Assembly: GCA_965247705.1 (NCBI GenBank)
Contig: CBDFHV010000050.1
Location: 1 to 60,407, forward strand
Length of the DNA: 60,407 bases
Origin: CBDFHV01 sp965247705
GTDB lineage: Bacteria > Pseudomonadota > Alphaproteobacteria > Rhodospirillales > CAMCUA01
Direction of reading: 5' to 3'
Shown here: one piece after another, positions 8,522 through 17,721 of the stretch
Layout: each line of letters starts with the position of its first letter
Position numbering within the stretch: the stretch's first letter is position 1
Position numbers and translations under genes: made by a program
Notes under the pieces: model-generated
What the model was told of the DNA's origin: nothing
The model's database searches: none
What the model saw: only the letters and a program-made list of their open reading frames with translations

Positions 8522-9451
8522 CTACTCCGCGGCCGCGCGTCGCGGGGTGCCGAGAAGGCCCGTCTCCACGAGGACGGCGCGAACCTGTTCGGTTTCCGCC
8601 TCGTCCAGGTTCAGGAGCGGCGCCCGCACGTGACCGCCGGGGCGTCCCAGGAGGTTCATCGCCGTCTTCATGGCGGCCGGCGCGGTACCGATCGGCCCCA
8701 ACAGGTTCTTGAGCCGCAGGATGCGAAGCTGCAAGGCCCGGGCGGCGTCGATGTCGCGCCGCGCGCAGAGCTCCCAGAGCGCGATGCCGTCCCGCCCCAT
8801 GATGTGGGAATCTTCGGAGCTGACGAAGCCCACGCAGCCGATCATCGCGGCGCCAAGGCCGCGCTTGCCGGAGCTTCCCGTAAACACCTGGATGCGATCC
8901 CCCAATCGCTCGACCGTGGTCTGGAATTCGTTGAAGTCGGGCACGCTCTGCTTGATGGCGACCACGTATTCAATGTCGGCCAGCGTCTCGCATAAATTGG
9001 CCGTGATATTCACCCCCGTGGCCGCCGGCGAGTTGTAGAGCATGATCGGCACGCGGGCGCCGTCGGACAGGGCCTGGTAGTGGGCGATGACTTCCTTGCG
9101 GTTCACCATGGCGTAGTAGGGCGGCATGACCATGACGCCGGCACAGCCGACTTCCTTCGCCGCCGCCGACAGTTCCACCACCTTCCCCGTGACGATGCCG
9201 CCGGACCCGCCGAGCACCGAAACTTTCCCCTTCATCGCGTCGGCGGCAAGCTTGAACAGGCGCAGCCGTTCGTCGGGCTCCAGGGCCCAGGATTCGCCAT
9301 TGGAGCCGGAAACGATGATGCCGTCGGCGCCTTCTGAAACCAGAAGCTCCACGCATTCCAGGAACTTCTTCTCGTCGATCTCGCCGTCCTTGGTGAAGGG
9401 CGTGATGACGGCGGGAAAATTGCCGCTCCAATCGACCTTGCCATTGTTCAT
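8522..9451 (-). CDS. Dihydrodipicolinate synthase (DapA) family lyase/aldolase, paralogue 2
   Basis: This 309-aa protein has the DapA-family Tyr in MLYNSPAATG and the Schiff-base Lys in VVAIKQSVPDF. The loop SGSNGESWAL replaces GTTGE. The start at 9451 is preceded by GGAGAG at normal spacing; the frame upstream to 9559 has no family match. It is the first gene of the minus-strand run 9451 to 6852 (DapA-like, racemase-like, DapA-like). One alternative is the deaminating DapA homologue of hydroxyproline breakdown, which converts pyrroline-4-hydroxy-2-carboxylate. That would fit the nearby flavin dehydrogenase genes but is not proved by the sequence. Confidence 0.88.
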   Translation of the reverse strand: MNNGKVDWSGNFPAVITPFTKDGEIDEKKFLECVELLVSEGADGIIVSGSNGESWALEPDERLRLFKLAADAMKGKVSVLGGSGGIVTGKVVELSAAAKEVGCAGVMVMPPYYAMVNRKEVIAHYQALSDGARVPIMLYNSPAATGVNITANLCETLADIEYVVAIKQSVPDFNEFQTTVERLGDRIQVFTGSSGKRGLGAAMIGCVGFVSSEDSHIMGRDGIALWELCARRDIDAARALQLRILRLKNLLGPIGTAPAAMKTAMNLLGRPGGHVRAPLLNLDEAETEQVRAVLVETGLLGTPRRAAAE

Positions 9452-9579
9452 GAGACGTCTCTCCAAGTCGGAAACGGCAGGGGCCGAAGCCGGAAATTCA
9501 GGGTCTTCGAACGGGCCGCCGGGGGACGCCATGATATCGTTCGGGGGTCGGGCGAACAAGGCGGCAGACCAGGGTTGTG

Positions 9580-9670
9580 TGGAGTTGCCCCGGTTTCGTG
9601 GACGGTTATGGACTTGGGCGAGCGGGGGGTAGCTTGCTTCTTTCGTAATCGACGGGCGACAGATAGCCGA
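9580..9670 (-). pseudogene. IS3-family transposase remnant (C-terminus and terminal repeat)
   Basis: On the minus strand the segment reads CIRIGYLSPVDYERSK, the usual C-terminal end of an IS3-family OrfB. The outer side, tggagttgccccggtttcgt, looks like an IS3-type terminal repeat. Only about 90 bp remain. The rest has been replaced by a different transposase remnant on the plus strand. Confidence 0.55.
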
Positions 9671-9924
9671 TGCGGATGCATATGCGCCGGTTCACGCGGT
9701 TGACGAGTGCGCTCTCCAAGAAGGTCGAGAACCGTTCCTACGCCGTCGCGCTGCGTTTCATGCTCTACAGTTATTGCCGCATCCATAAGACTCTTCAGGT
9801 GTCGCCCGCGATGGCTGCTGGTCTCACCGAGCGGCTGTGGGACCTGGAGGACATTGTTGCGCTGATCGATGAGATGGCGCCGAAGGCCGGCCTGCGCGGT
9901 CCCTACATGAAGCGAAAATCGTGA
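9670..9924 (+). pseudogene. C-terminal fragment of an IS1-type transposase
   Basis: The 84-codon open frame reads RFTRLTSALSKKVENRSYAV and later YCRIHKTLQVSPAMAAGLTE. This matches the C-terminal third of IS1-like transposases (the RIHKTL-xx-PAM pattern). The N-terminal DDE part is absent because the frame begins at the junction with the IS3 remnant. It is not expected to make an active protein. It marks the left border of a small accessory patch that includes the HicB/HicA-like pair. Confidence 0.6.
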
Positions 9925-10014
9925 TACGCACTTTGGCTTTACGACTTCTAAAGGATATGATTCCAGAAGATGAGTCGCGGGGCTGGTGCCCATCCGCGAC
10001 GAAGGGAGAAATCC

Positions 10015-10302
10015 ATGTCCACATACATCAAGGTCAGCGTGATGTTCGAACGTCGAGAAGACGGAGGGCTGCGTGTTTACAGCAATGAGGTTCCAGGCTT
10101 GATATTGTCGGGACCCGACCCCGAATTGGTGTTTAACGACGTTGTCCCGGCGCTGGAATCCCTCTTCAAGCATAATGAGGAGCTCGATGTGGAGTTCGGT
10201 CAGGCGATGAGCCTGCGCTACGCTTTGCAAGATCGTGGCTTCCTGCCTGAAGGCGAAAAGGAAGTGCGTGACTACGTGGCGCCATACAAGCTGTCCGCGT
10301 AA
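10015..10302 (+). CDS. HicB-like antitoxin-type small protein
   Basis: This 95-aa protein starts at the ATG at 10015, with GAAGGGAG just upstream. The stretch REDGGLRVYSNEVPGLILSG followed by DVVPALESLF resembles the partial RNase-H fold of HicB antitoxins. I see no C-terminal DNA-binding domain; the tail DYVAPYKLSA is short. A 72-aa protein with HicA-like layout starts about 10 bp downstream. The order would be hicB-hicA, the reverse of the commonest order but known. The call rests on fold-level resemblance only. It lies next to transposase debris, in an accessory patch. Confidence 0.45.
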   Translation: MSTYIKVSVMFERREDGGLRVYSNEVPGLILSGPDPELVFNDVVPALESLFKHNEELDVEFGQAMSLRYALQDRGFLPEGEKEVRDYVAPYKLSA

Positions 10303-10311
10303 ACGTGCTTG

Positions 10312-10530
10312 ATGCCCGTCAGGCTATATCCTCGCGAGGAATGGGAGGTCCGCTTACGGGCACTCGGGTGCCGACCCATTGAGGGAAAGGGCAAGCTCAA
10401 TACGGCTGAGTGGTGGGTAACCGATTGGGGCCTTCTGTTTACCGTACCCTTCGAAGGGCCACACGACCAGTGCGAAGAGTACTCGTTCGGGCTTCTGGTC
10501 AAGCAACTCCAGAATCACAGGCCCCTGTGA
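10312..10530 (+). CDS. Small HicA-like protein
   Basis: This 72-aa protein (ATG at 10312; a TTG at 10309 is also possible) contains EWEVRLRALGCRPIEGKGKL and ends LLVKQLQNHRPL. HicA toxins are small double-stranded-RNA-binding-like proteins with a GCR or GW motif, then a Gly-rich turn and a catalytic His. The turn is here as EGKGKLNTAEWW, but the His is missing. Either it is an inactive or divergent toxin, or only a fold relative. It follows the HicB-like gene closely. Confidence 0.4.
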   Translation: MPVRLYPREEWEVRLRALGCRPIEGKGKLNTAEWWVTDWGLLFTVPFEGPHDQCEEYSFGLLVKQLQNHRPL

Positions 10531-10654
10531 GAATCTTCGTCCCTCCGTTTTCAAACTGAGACACCACCCGCAGCAGGCGCCGTTTGCAGCCCGGCCCCAG
10601 GTCTGGTATCGACAGCCATAGTGCATTTCCGCGCGGTACTTCCCGACGCCCGTC

Positions 10655-11770
10655 ATGAAACGCTACGACGCCTTGGTGATCGGCGGTGGGCTGGTCGGCA
10701 GCGCCATCGCCTTTGGGTTCGCCCGCGAGGGCCAGAAAGTCGCCCTTGTCGACGAGGGGGACGCGGCCTTCCGCTCGGCCCGCGGCAACTTCGGCCAGGT
10801 CTGGGTGCAGGGGAAGGGAGTGGGCTGTCCCGCCTATCACCGCTGGACCCGCCTGTCGGCGGACCTGTGGGCCGGCCTCGCCGAAGACCTCGAGGAACGC
10901 ACCGGCGTCAGCGTCGACCTCGCCCAGCCGGGCGGATTCAGCTTCATGCTGAGCGAGCAGGAATGGCGGGAGCGGGACTCGATGATGAACCGCCTCAAGA
11001 ACGAGGTGGGGGACTTCGGATTCGATTTCCAGATGATGGACCGGGCGGAGACCGACAAGCACGTCTCCGGTCTTGGGCCGCAAGTCCTCGGATCCTGCTT
11101 CACCGCTTACGACGGCGAGGTCAACCCCTTGTATCTGCTTCGCGCCCTCCATGCCGCGATTCAGGGCCTGGGCGGCGAGTACCACGGGGAAGCGAGAGCC
11201 ACCACCATCGAGGCGGCGCCGCGAAATTTTACCGTGCGCCTGCCGACGGGGACCCTGACGGCGCCGGTCCTGGTCCTCGCCTGCGGCCTTGGCATTCTGG
11301 ACTTGGCGCCCCAGGTGGGGCTCGACGTGCCCATTCGGCCGCAACGGGGCCAGATCCTGGTCACGGAACGCCTGCGGCCTTTCCTCACCTATCCCACCGG
11401 GGGCGTGCGTCAAACGGCGGAAGGCACCGTCCTCATGGGCGCGTCCCGCGAAGAGGTGGGCTTCAACGACCGCACCTTGCCCGACGTCTCCCGCATGATC
11501 ACGTCCCGCGCCATCGCCATGTTTCCCTTGCTGGATAACGTCGGCGTGGTGCGGACGTGGGGTTGCCTGCGGGTGCTGACCCCGGACGAAAATCCCCTCT
11601 ATCAGCAGTCTGAGCGGTTTCCCGGCGCCTTCGTGACCACCTGCCACAGCGGCGTGACCCTCGCCGCCGTGCATGCCTACCGGATGCCTGAATGCCTGCG
11701 AACAGGCATATTCCCCGACGATTTCGCGGCCTTTTCCAGCGAGAGGTTCCATGTTCAAAGCGCTGCCTGA
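10655..11770 (+). CDS. FAD-dependent amine/amino-acid dehydrogenase, HcnC/DAO-type subunit
   Basis: This 371-aa protein has the FAD-binding VIGGGLVGSAIAFGFAREG at residues 8-26 and the DAO-family ending TCHSGVTLAA. The family includes glycine oxidase, sarcosine oxidase beta, HcnC and opine-oxidase subunit B. It overlaps the 2Fe-2S gene by 20 bp, and that gene overlaps a second flavoprotein gene by 4 bp. This DAO + Fer2 + FAD/BFD arrangement is that of heterotrimeric dehydrogenases such as HcnABC, octopine/nopaline oxidases and D-hydroxyproline dehydrogenase. The substrate is probably an N-substituted or cyclic amino acid oxidised to an imine, with electrons passed to the respiratory chain. 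Confidence 0.87.
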   Translation: MKRYDALVIGGGLVGSAIAFGFAREGQKVALVDEGDAAFRSARGNFGQVWVQGKGVGCPAYHRWTRLSADLWAGLAEDLEERTGVSVDLAQPGGFSFMLSEQEWRERDSMMNRLKNEVGDFGFDFQMMDRAETDKHVSGLGPQVLGSCFTAYDGEVNPLYLLRALHAAIQGLGGEYHGEARATTIEAAPRNFTVRLPTGTLTAPVLVLACGLGILDLAPQVGLDVPIRPQRGQILVTERLRPFLTYPTGGVRQTAEGTVLMGASREEVGFNDRTLPDVSRMITSRAIAMFPLLDNVGVVRTWGCLRVLTPDENPLYQQSERFPGAFVTTCHSGVTLAAVHAYRMPECLRTGIFPDDFAAFSSERFHVQSAA

Positions 11771-12047
11771 GGGGGACGGCCAGACCGTCACCATCTTCGT
11801 AAACGACAAGGAGGTGCGTGTGCCCGCCGCCTACACTGCGGCCGCGGCCGCTCTCGTGCACATGGAGGGGGCGACGCGCACCACGCCGGTCTCCGGCGCG
11901 CCGCGCGCGCCTTACTGTCTGATGGGGATCTGCTTCGAGTGCCTGATGGAGATCGACGGCGTGCCCAATCGCCAGGCCTGTATGATGCCGGTCGCCGAGG
12001 GCATGCGCATCAAGCGCCAGGAAGGCGCCCGCGAGGTGATCCTGTGA
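11751..12047 (+). CDS. (2Fe-2S)-binding small subunit, HcnA-type
   Basis: This 98-aa protein has RAPYCLMGICFECLMEIDG, the plant-ferredoxin-like Cys pattern C-x4-C-x2-C, with the fourth Cys in NRQACMMPV. It has the length of the HcnA / opine-oxidase small subunit. The ATG at 11751 follows GAGAGG and lies inside the end of the upstream DAO gene, so translation is probably coupled. It should pass electrons between the two flavoprotein subunits. Confidence 0.88.
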   Translation: MFKALPEGDGQTVTIFVNDKEVRVPAAYTAAAAALVHMEGATRTTPVSGAPRAPYCLMGICFECLMEIDGVPNRQACMMPVAEGMRIKRQEGAREVIL

Positions 12048-13447
12048 CGGCGCGTGCCGACCTGGCCATCGTCGGCGCTGGCCCGGCCGGGATGGCGGCG
12101 GCGGCCACCGCCTCGGACCTGGGCCTTTCGGCGGTGGTGCTGGACGAACAGACGGAACCGGGCGGCCAGATTTACCGCTCCATCGAGACTGTCGCCACGG
12201 AGCGTCCACGACAGATGGACATACTGGGGCCGGAGTATGCCGCCGGCGTCGATCTGGCCAAGGCCTTCCGGGCCAGCACGGCCGACTATCGTCCCCAGTC
12301 CACGGTGTGGCAGATCGACGATCATCTGAACGTGTTCGTCAGCGCGGGCGGCAAGGCCTCGGTGCTGCCGGCCCGGCGTGTGCTCATGGCGACTGGCGCC
12401 ATGGAGCGACCGATACCCATTCCCGGCTGGACTCTGCCCGGCGTGATGACCTGTGGCGCCGCACAGGTCCTGTTCAAGATGACCGGCGTGGTGCCCGATG
12501 GCCGGGTGGTGGTGGCCGGCGCCGGGCCGCTCCTGTTGCTGATCACCTGGCAGCTGATGCGGGCCGGGGTGAAGGTGGCCGCCATCCTGGAGACGACTCC
12601 TGTGTCCCGCTATCTGGCCGCCGTGCCGCGATTCCCTGTGGCCTTGCTGGCGCCGGGCTATGTACGCAAGGGACTCAAATGGATGCGCGAGATCAGTCAA
12701 GCGGGAATTCCGGTGAAGCGCCACGTCAGCGGCCTGCGCGCCGTCGGCGAGGACCGCATCACGGCGCTGGAGTACAAAAAGGGCGACCGCACCTACCGGG
12801 AAGACGTGGATGTCCTTTTGCTTCACGAGGGAGTGGTGCCCAACGCCAACCTGGGCATGGCCAGCCGCATCGACCATCACTGGGACGACGTGGAACGCTG
12901 CTTCCATCCCGATGTCGACACCTGGGGCAATACCTCGGAGGAGGGCCTCATGGTGGCCGGGGACTGCCGGGGGATTGGCGGTGCCGTGGCGGCGGAGCAT
13001 CGGGGGCATCTGTCAGCCCTGGAAGCCGCTTTCCGGCTGGGGCGTATCAGCGAAGGGGAGCGCAACAACCGGGCCACCGTCGTCCAGCAGGTCCTGGACA
13101 ACAATATGCGGGCGAGACCCTTCCTCGACGTCCTCTATCGGCCCGGCCAGGAGACGGTGGCGCCCCGGGATGACGACACCATCGTCTGCCGGTGCGAGGA
13201 GGTAACCGCCGGCACCATCCGCGAGATGGTGGCCCAGGGTTGTCCCGGACCCAACCAGATGAAGGCCTTCGTTCGCTCCGGTATGGGCCCCTGCCAGGGG
13301 CGCATGTGCGGACTGACGGTGAGCGAAATCATCGCCGAGGCGCGCGGGGTGCCCGTGTCCGAGGTCGGCTACTACCGCGTTCGGCCGCCGGTGAAGCCGG
13401 TGACCGTCGGGGAACTGGCGGCCCTCGACATTCCCGAAAACCCCTGA
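12044..13447 (+). CDS. NAD(P)/FAD-dependent oxidoreductase, HcnB/opine oxidase subunit A type
   Basis: This 467-aa protein starts at a GTG at 12044 that overlaps the previous stop (GTGA). ADLAIVGAGPAGMAAAATA is the first Rossmann motif, and VVVAGAGPLLLLITWQLM near residue 155 is the second. Near residue 385 VCRCEEVTAGTI, with later GPCQGRMCG, supplies the four Cys of a BFD-like [2Fe-2S] domain. This order matches HcnB, the A subunit of octopine oxidase and sarcosine-oxidase alpha-like proteins. It completes the three-subunit dehydrogenase of 10655-13447. A frame extending to 11939 is a shadow of the previous gene. Confidence 0.9.
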   Translation: MTARADLAIVGAGPAGMAAAATASDLGLSAVVLDEQTEPGGQIYRSIETVATERPRQMDILGPEYAAGVDLAKAFRASTADYRPQSTVWQIDDHLNVFVSAGGKASVLPARRVLMATGAMERPIPIPGWTLPGVMTCGAAQVLFKMTGVVPDGRVVVAGAGPLLLLITWQLMRAGVKVAAILETTPVSRYLAAVPRFPVALLAPGYVRKGLKWMREISQAGIPVKRHVSGLRAVGEDRITALEYKKGDRTYREDVDVLLLHEGVVPNANLGMASRIDHHWDDVERCFHPDVDTWGNTSEEGLMVAGDCRGIGGAVAAEHRGHLSALEAAFRLGRISEGERNNRATVVQQVLDNNMRARPFLDVLYRPGQETVAPRDDDTIVCRCEEVTAGTIREMVAQGCPGPNQMKAFVRSGMGPCQGRMCGLTVSEIIAEARGVPVSEVGYYRVRPPVKPVTVGELAALDIPENP

Positions 13448-13611
13448 GCGCGCCCGCGTCCGCTGGCCCGCCGTTCCTTTGGCTTGGCGGGGTGCGCTTC
13501 CCCTATATCCAGTGGACATCGTTTCTTAAATTAGAGATTCCTAATGTTGAGGAAGCTTGTATGCAGTCACGATCCTGTGATTAATTCTTCCCGACAAGAA
13601 AGTCTTCCTAG

Positions 13612-15210
13612 CCCCAATTATTCATGACGGCCATCGGATTTCAGCGGGACGAGCGGTAGCGACCGGGTTGACGGCGATTTTTGAGACGGATTGTCGGAGA
13701 GGTTGGAGGTTGTTGTTCGGGGCTCGTCCGGCGGCACCTGCCGCTTGGTTCAGGGCCCTTGGGCGGTGATGCGCCCGGCGATGGCGATCATGGCCGGCTG
13801 ATAGGGATAGGCCGAAGGCAGGGCGATCCTGAGGCGCGACTTGAGCTCCTCGACGCGGACGGCGATTTTGAGAAACGCCCGGCGCAGGGTTTCGAAGGTG
13901 GCCGTTCGCCACAGCGATTTCCGAGGCGCCGCTTGGCGAAGCTGATGCAGCAGCCAGTAGGCGCCGGTATGCAGGAAGAGGCGGAACTGGTTGGCCTCCC
14001 AACGGTGGCACGACGTGCGGTCGGACTTGGTGTAGAGCTTGTGGTCCTTGATCATGTTTTCCATCCGCCCGCGGGCGCAGTAGACCTTCTCGTAGAGCGC
14101 CTTGGCGCGGCCGCTCAGGTTGGTGACGACGAAGCGGACGTCACAGCCCTTGGCGGTAGCTTCCACGCGGGCGATGACCGAGCGTTGCCGTGACCAGCTT
14201 TTGGCCTGGTAGCCGGTGTGGAAGAAGCGGCGCACCTTATCCTTTCCCTGCCCCGCCCGGCGCACGGCGGCGTCCTCGCACCACGGCTGGCCGATCCTGT
14301 TCAGCCGGGCGTTGCCGGAAAGCCCGAAGATGTAGCCGCAGCCCTGACGTTCGAGGAATTCCATGGCCTCCGGCGTGGCGTAGTGGCCATCGCCCCGCAC
14401 GGTGATCTCGACCCGTGGCCAGTTGCGGCGGATGCGGCCGATGACGTGTCTCAGGATCCGCGCCGCCTCGTCGCCGGAGGGCCGCTTGCCGGGACGCAGC
14501 AGTGACATCACCGGCTTGCCGGTGGCCGCCTCGAAGATATGGATGGGTTGGAAGCAATAGTCGTCGTAATGGGCGTTGAACAGCGCCAGCTGCTGGCCGC
14601 CGTGAACGGCATCGTCGGTGTCGTCGATATCGAGAACGATGCGCGCCGGAACGCGCTTGAAGCTGGCGCAAAACAGATCGATCATCGACAGCCCCATGCG
14701 CCCGAGCGCGCGCCATGACGGCGCGTTCTCGAGGCGCGACAGGGTCGGTTGGCTCATCAGGTCGTCGCCGCTCTCGGACAAACGGCCACAGGCCAGCTTG
14801 AACGCCGGATCGAAACGCAGAACGTCGAGGTCGTCGCAATCCTCATACCCGCAGGCAATAGCGAACAGGCGCGCCCGGATCATGTCTACGTAAGCGTGGG
14901 TCGTGCTCGCCGGGTCGCGCACGTCGGTGACGCAGGAAGCGAGCACGTCGGCGATGCCGAGCCGCCTGTCGATCTCGCCCAACAACAACACCCCGCCGTC
15001 CGACGACAGCCGTCCGCCGTCGAAGCGGGCGCAAAGCGGCGTGCCTCCAACGGGTGACAAACCAGGGAGATAGGGGGTAATCTCGTTCATGGTGAGCCGT
15101 GGGTTGTTCTGTTGCCATGTGATCTTGTCTTGACACCAAAATCATACGGCATTTCAACAGGTTAATCTACGCTCACCAGCATTTTCAATCAGCGCCGTGA
15201 ATAATTCGGG
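13612..15210 (-). mobile_element. IS1380-type insertion sequence, element B copy 1 (1599 bp)
   Basis: The ends are ccccaattattcat on the left and the complement cccgaattattcac on the right. CTAG stands immediately outside both ends (13608-13611 and 15211-15214), as expected of a 4-bp target duplication at a CTAG palindrome. One intact transposase gene is inside. The end sequences resemble those of element A, so A and B are related. A second, corrupted copy lies at 37616 onward, also at a CTAG. Confidence 0.92.
13750..15090 (-). CDS. IS1380-family DDE transposase (element B copy 1)
   Basis: This 446-aa protein has the family N-terminus ARFDGGRLSSDGGVLLLGEI, then DDLDVLRFDPAFKLACGRL, DLMSQPTLSRLENAPS, the first Asp in ARIVLDIDDTDDAVHG, and the second in VEITVRGDGHYATPEAM. 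The later ARGRMENMIKDHKLYTKSDR holds the catalytic Glu region. The frame is complete, so the copy is probably active. It shares the QPTLSRL block with the element A transposase but the proteins are otherwise quite different. Confidence 0.93.
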   Translation of the reverse strand: MNEITPYLPGLSPVGGTPLCARFDGGRLSSDGGVLLLGEIDRRLGIADVLASCVTDVRDPASTTHAYVDMIRARLFAIACGYEDCDDLDVLRFDPAFKLACGRLSESGDDLMSQPTLSRLENAPSWRALGRMGLSMIDLFCASFKRVPARIVLDIDDTDDAVHGGQQLALFNAHYDDYCFQPIHIFEAATGKPVMSLLRPGKRPSGDEAARILRHVIGRIRRNWPRVEITVRGDGHYATPEAMEFLERQGCGYIFGLSGNARLNRIGQPWCEDAAVRRAGQGKDKVRRFFHTGYQAKSWSRQRSVIARVEATAKGCDVRFVVTNLSGRAKALYEKVYCARGRMENMIKDHKLYTKSDRTSCHRWEANQFRLFLHTGAYWLLHQLRQAAPRKSLWRTATFETLRRAFLKIAVRVEELKSRLRIALPSAYPYQPAMIAIAGRITAQGP

Positions 15211-15260
15211 CTAGGTAAGACTCGAGCCGGCAAGCCAAATATCCGGCCGGGGGGAGTATC

Positions 15261-16391
15261 ATGGATACGGCGGAGGTAGAAGACCTCTACCGGTTTGCGC
15301 GGGAGCGGTCCGCCGAAGGGCGGGCGGCGTTGACCACTGCCGTGGCCAATCTGTTCCAAGACCGGGGAGATCGGCTGACCGATCGCGAGCGGACGCTGAT
15401 ATTCAGCATCTTCCGGTCCGTCGTCCACGACGTGGAAATGGGTCTCCGTCGGCGGGTCAGCGGTCTGCTCGCCAACGCCAAGGACGTCCCCCGCGAACTG
15501 GTGTGTCTGCTCGCCAACGACGAGATCGAGGTAGCGCTGCCAGTGATTCTGCGTAGCCCCGTACTGGAGGACGCGGATCTGGTCGACCTGGTATGGTACC
15601 GCGCCCTGGAACATCAGCTGGCCGTGGCGACCCGTACCGGCATCAGTGCCGACGTTTCCCAGGCCTTGGTGGAGACGGGAGATAGTGGGGTGGTGCGGGC
15701 GCTCCTCGACAACACGTCCGCTGTTATCGCCGATACCACCATGGAATATCTGGTCGAGTAATCCCGCCGGGTAGACAGCTATCGGGAACCCATTCTGCGC
15801 CGCCAGGACCTGGCGCCGAACCTGGCGGAACGGATGATCGCCTGGGTGTCGGCATCCCTGCGGCAATTCATCGTCGATCGATTTTCCCTGGACCCCAAGG
15901 TCGTGGATGACGCGCTCGCGCGGGTGGCGGAAGAGGAAGCCGACACCATTGGGCGCGAAAGGAAGAACGGCAACCACGCCGCCAAACTGGCTCTGACTCT
16001 GGAACGGTCGGGCGAGGCCACACCGGAGCTTCTGTACATGGCCATACGGGAAGGCGAAGTGGCGCTGTTTCTCTCGATGCTCGCGCGTATGGCCAATCTC
16101 GATCAGGGGTTTCTGATGAAGGTGGCATTCGATCCCGACGCCACCGGCTTTGCGGTGGTGTGCCGCGGGTCGGAGATCGGCAAGGCCTACTTTGTCTCTA
16201 TCTTGACCTTGCTGCGTCATGCCCGTCCCCTCCCTGACTTGGGAAAGTCTCGGGATCCACGGTTGGTGCTGTCACTTTTCGATCGGATAAGTCGCGCGGC
16301 GGCCCTGGAGGTGGTCGAGGCTTGGCGCGACACGGGCCACTATCCCGGCGCTCTGAAGGACATTAGAATCGGCGTTGCGGCGGATGGCTAA
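15261..16391 (+). pseudogene. DUF2336 domain protein gene with one in-frame stop
   Basis: The frame starts at an ATG at 15261 with a GGGGGGAG leader and runs to a TAA at 15759-15761, giving 166 aa. The same frame then stays open to 16391 without any frameshift, so removing the single TAA gives a 376-aa protein. The N-terminal part has HEAT-like helical repeats (RRVSGLLANAKDVPRELVCL) typical of DUF2336; the second part continues the same helical pattern. The most likely original codon is GAA, one base from TAA. DUF2336 proteins are alphaproteobacterial and often sit next to PAS or c-di-GMP signalling genes, as here: the PAS-GGDEF-EAL gene overlaps its end by 8 bp. It could be a true pseudogene or a one-base sequence error. 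Confidence 0.75.
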
Positions 16392-17721
16392 AACCACCGA
16401 CACCGTCCCGCCAATCCGCGACACGATCGTTTCCCGACCCGTCCAAAGCCGGGACGTGCCGTCCCATCGCGACGACCTGGAGCAACGTTTCGAGGACATT
16501 GCGCGCTTGGTTTCCGATTGGGTTTGGGAAGTGGACGCGGATCTGCGACTCACTTTCATATCCCATCGCGTGTTCGAAGTCCTCGGCGTCCATCCGGCCA
16601 AGCTTCTGGGATCGATGATTACCGATCTGGGTTCCTTCATCGTCTCCTCCGGGGAGACCCCCGAGCCCGACTGGCGCCTTCCTTTCCAGGACCGACCCAT
16701 GGTGGCGCGCGACGCCTCTGTTCAGTCGCACGAGCTTCTTGTCAGTGGGTTGCCCGTCTTCAATGCTGCAACCGGTGCTTTTGCCGGACTGCGCGGTACC
16801 GTCCGCGACATTTCGATCGCCCGTCGTGCGGAAGCGGAGCTCAAGCGTCAGCAATCCCTCTTCCAGGCGGTTTTCCGCGACTCGCCGGATGGCCTTGCCC
16901 TGGTCGATCTTCGGGGCACCATTCTGATGATCAATTTGGCCCTGAAGCGGATTTTCGGTTCCGCCGCCGAGGAGCTGCTAAGCCGGCGGGCGGGCGAACT
17001 TTTCGCCGACCCGGAGGACTGGGTACGGTTCCGTCGTGCCCACCGCCGACGGCGTCCCAATCGCCTGCCGCGCCCCTTTCAAGCCCGCCTCCGCCTCGGT
17101 GACGGCGGGACGTTCCCGGGGGAGGTCATGGCCTCCAAGATCGGCGGCGAAGATGGGGAGGCGGTGGCCAACCTCCTGGTGTTTCGGGACGTGTCCTCGC
17201 GCGAGGGAACCGAAAGGGCTCTCCGCGAGAGCGAGGAACGCTTCCGCAACCTGGTCGAGGGAACATCCCACGGTATCGTCATCTCGGCGAACGGCCGGCC
17301 GCTGTTCGCCAATCATGCCTTTGCCACCATGTTCGGATACGAGAGCGTGTCCGAGATCTATGGGATGGACAACCTCGATCCTCTGTACGCGCCCCATGAA
17401 CGGCCGCGTATCAGGGCGTACCGCAAGAGCCGTACCGAAGGGAAGCAGGCACCGGACCAGGTCGAACTGCAGGGCGTCCGACGGGACGGCAGCTTCATCT
17501 GGCTGGAAGCACTGCTGCGCGAGGTCCAGTGGCAGGGTCATCGCGCCCTGCAGGCAACGCTGGTTGACATCAGCGGGCGCAAAAGAACCAGTGAGGCATT
17601 GCGCGACAGCGAGGCCCGATTCCGCGGCATATTCGAAAGCTCCGCGACGGGCATGGCCCTCGTCTCGCCCCTCGGCCATTTCCGACTGGTCAATCGAGCC
17701 TTGGCCAGCATGTTTGGCTAC

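Noticed and set aside
15759..15761. Two separate genes, DUF2336 N-half and C-half
   Set aside because: The second half has no start codon with a ribosome site right after the stop (first ATG 73 bp on), and the frame is the same with no gap.
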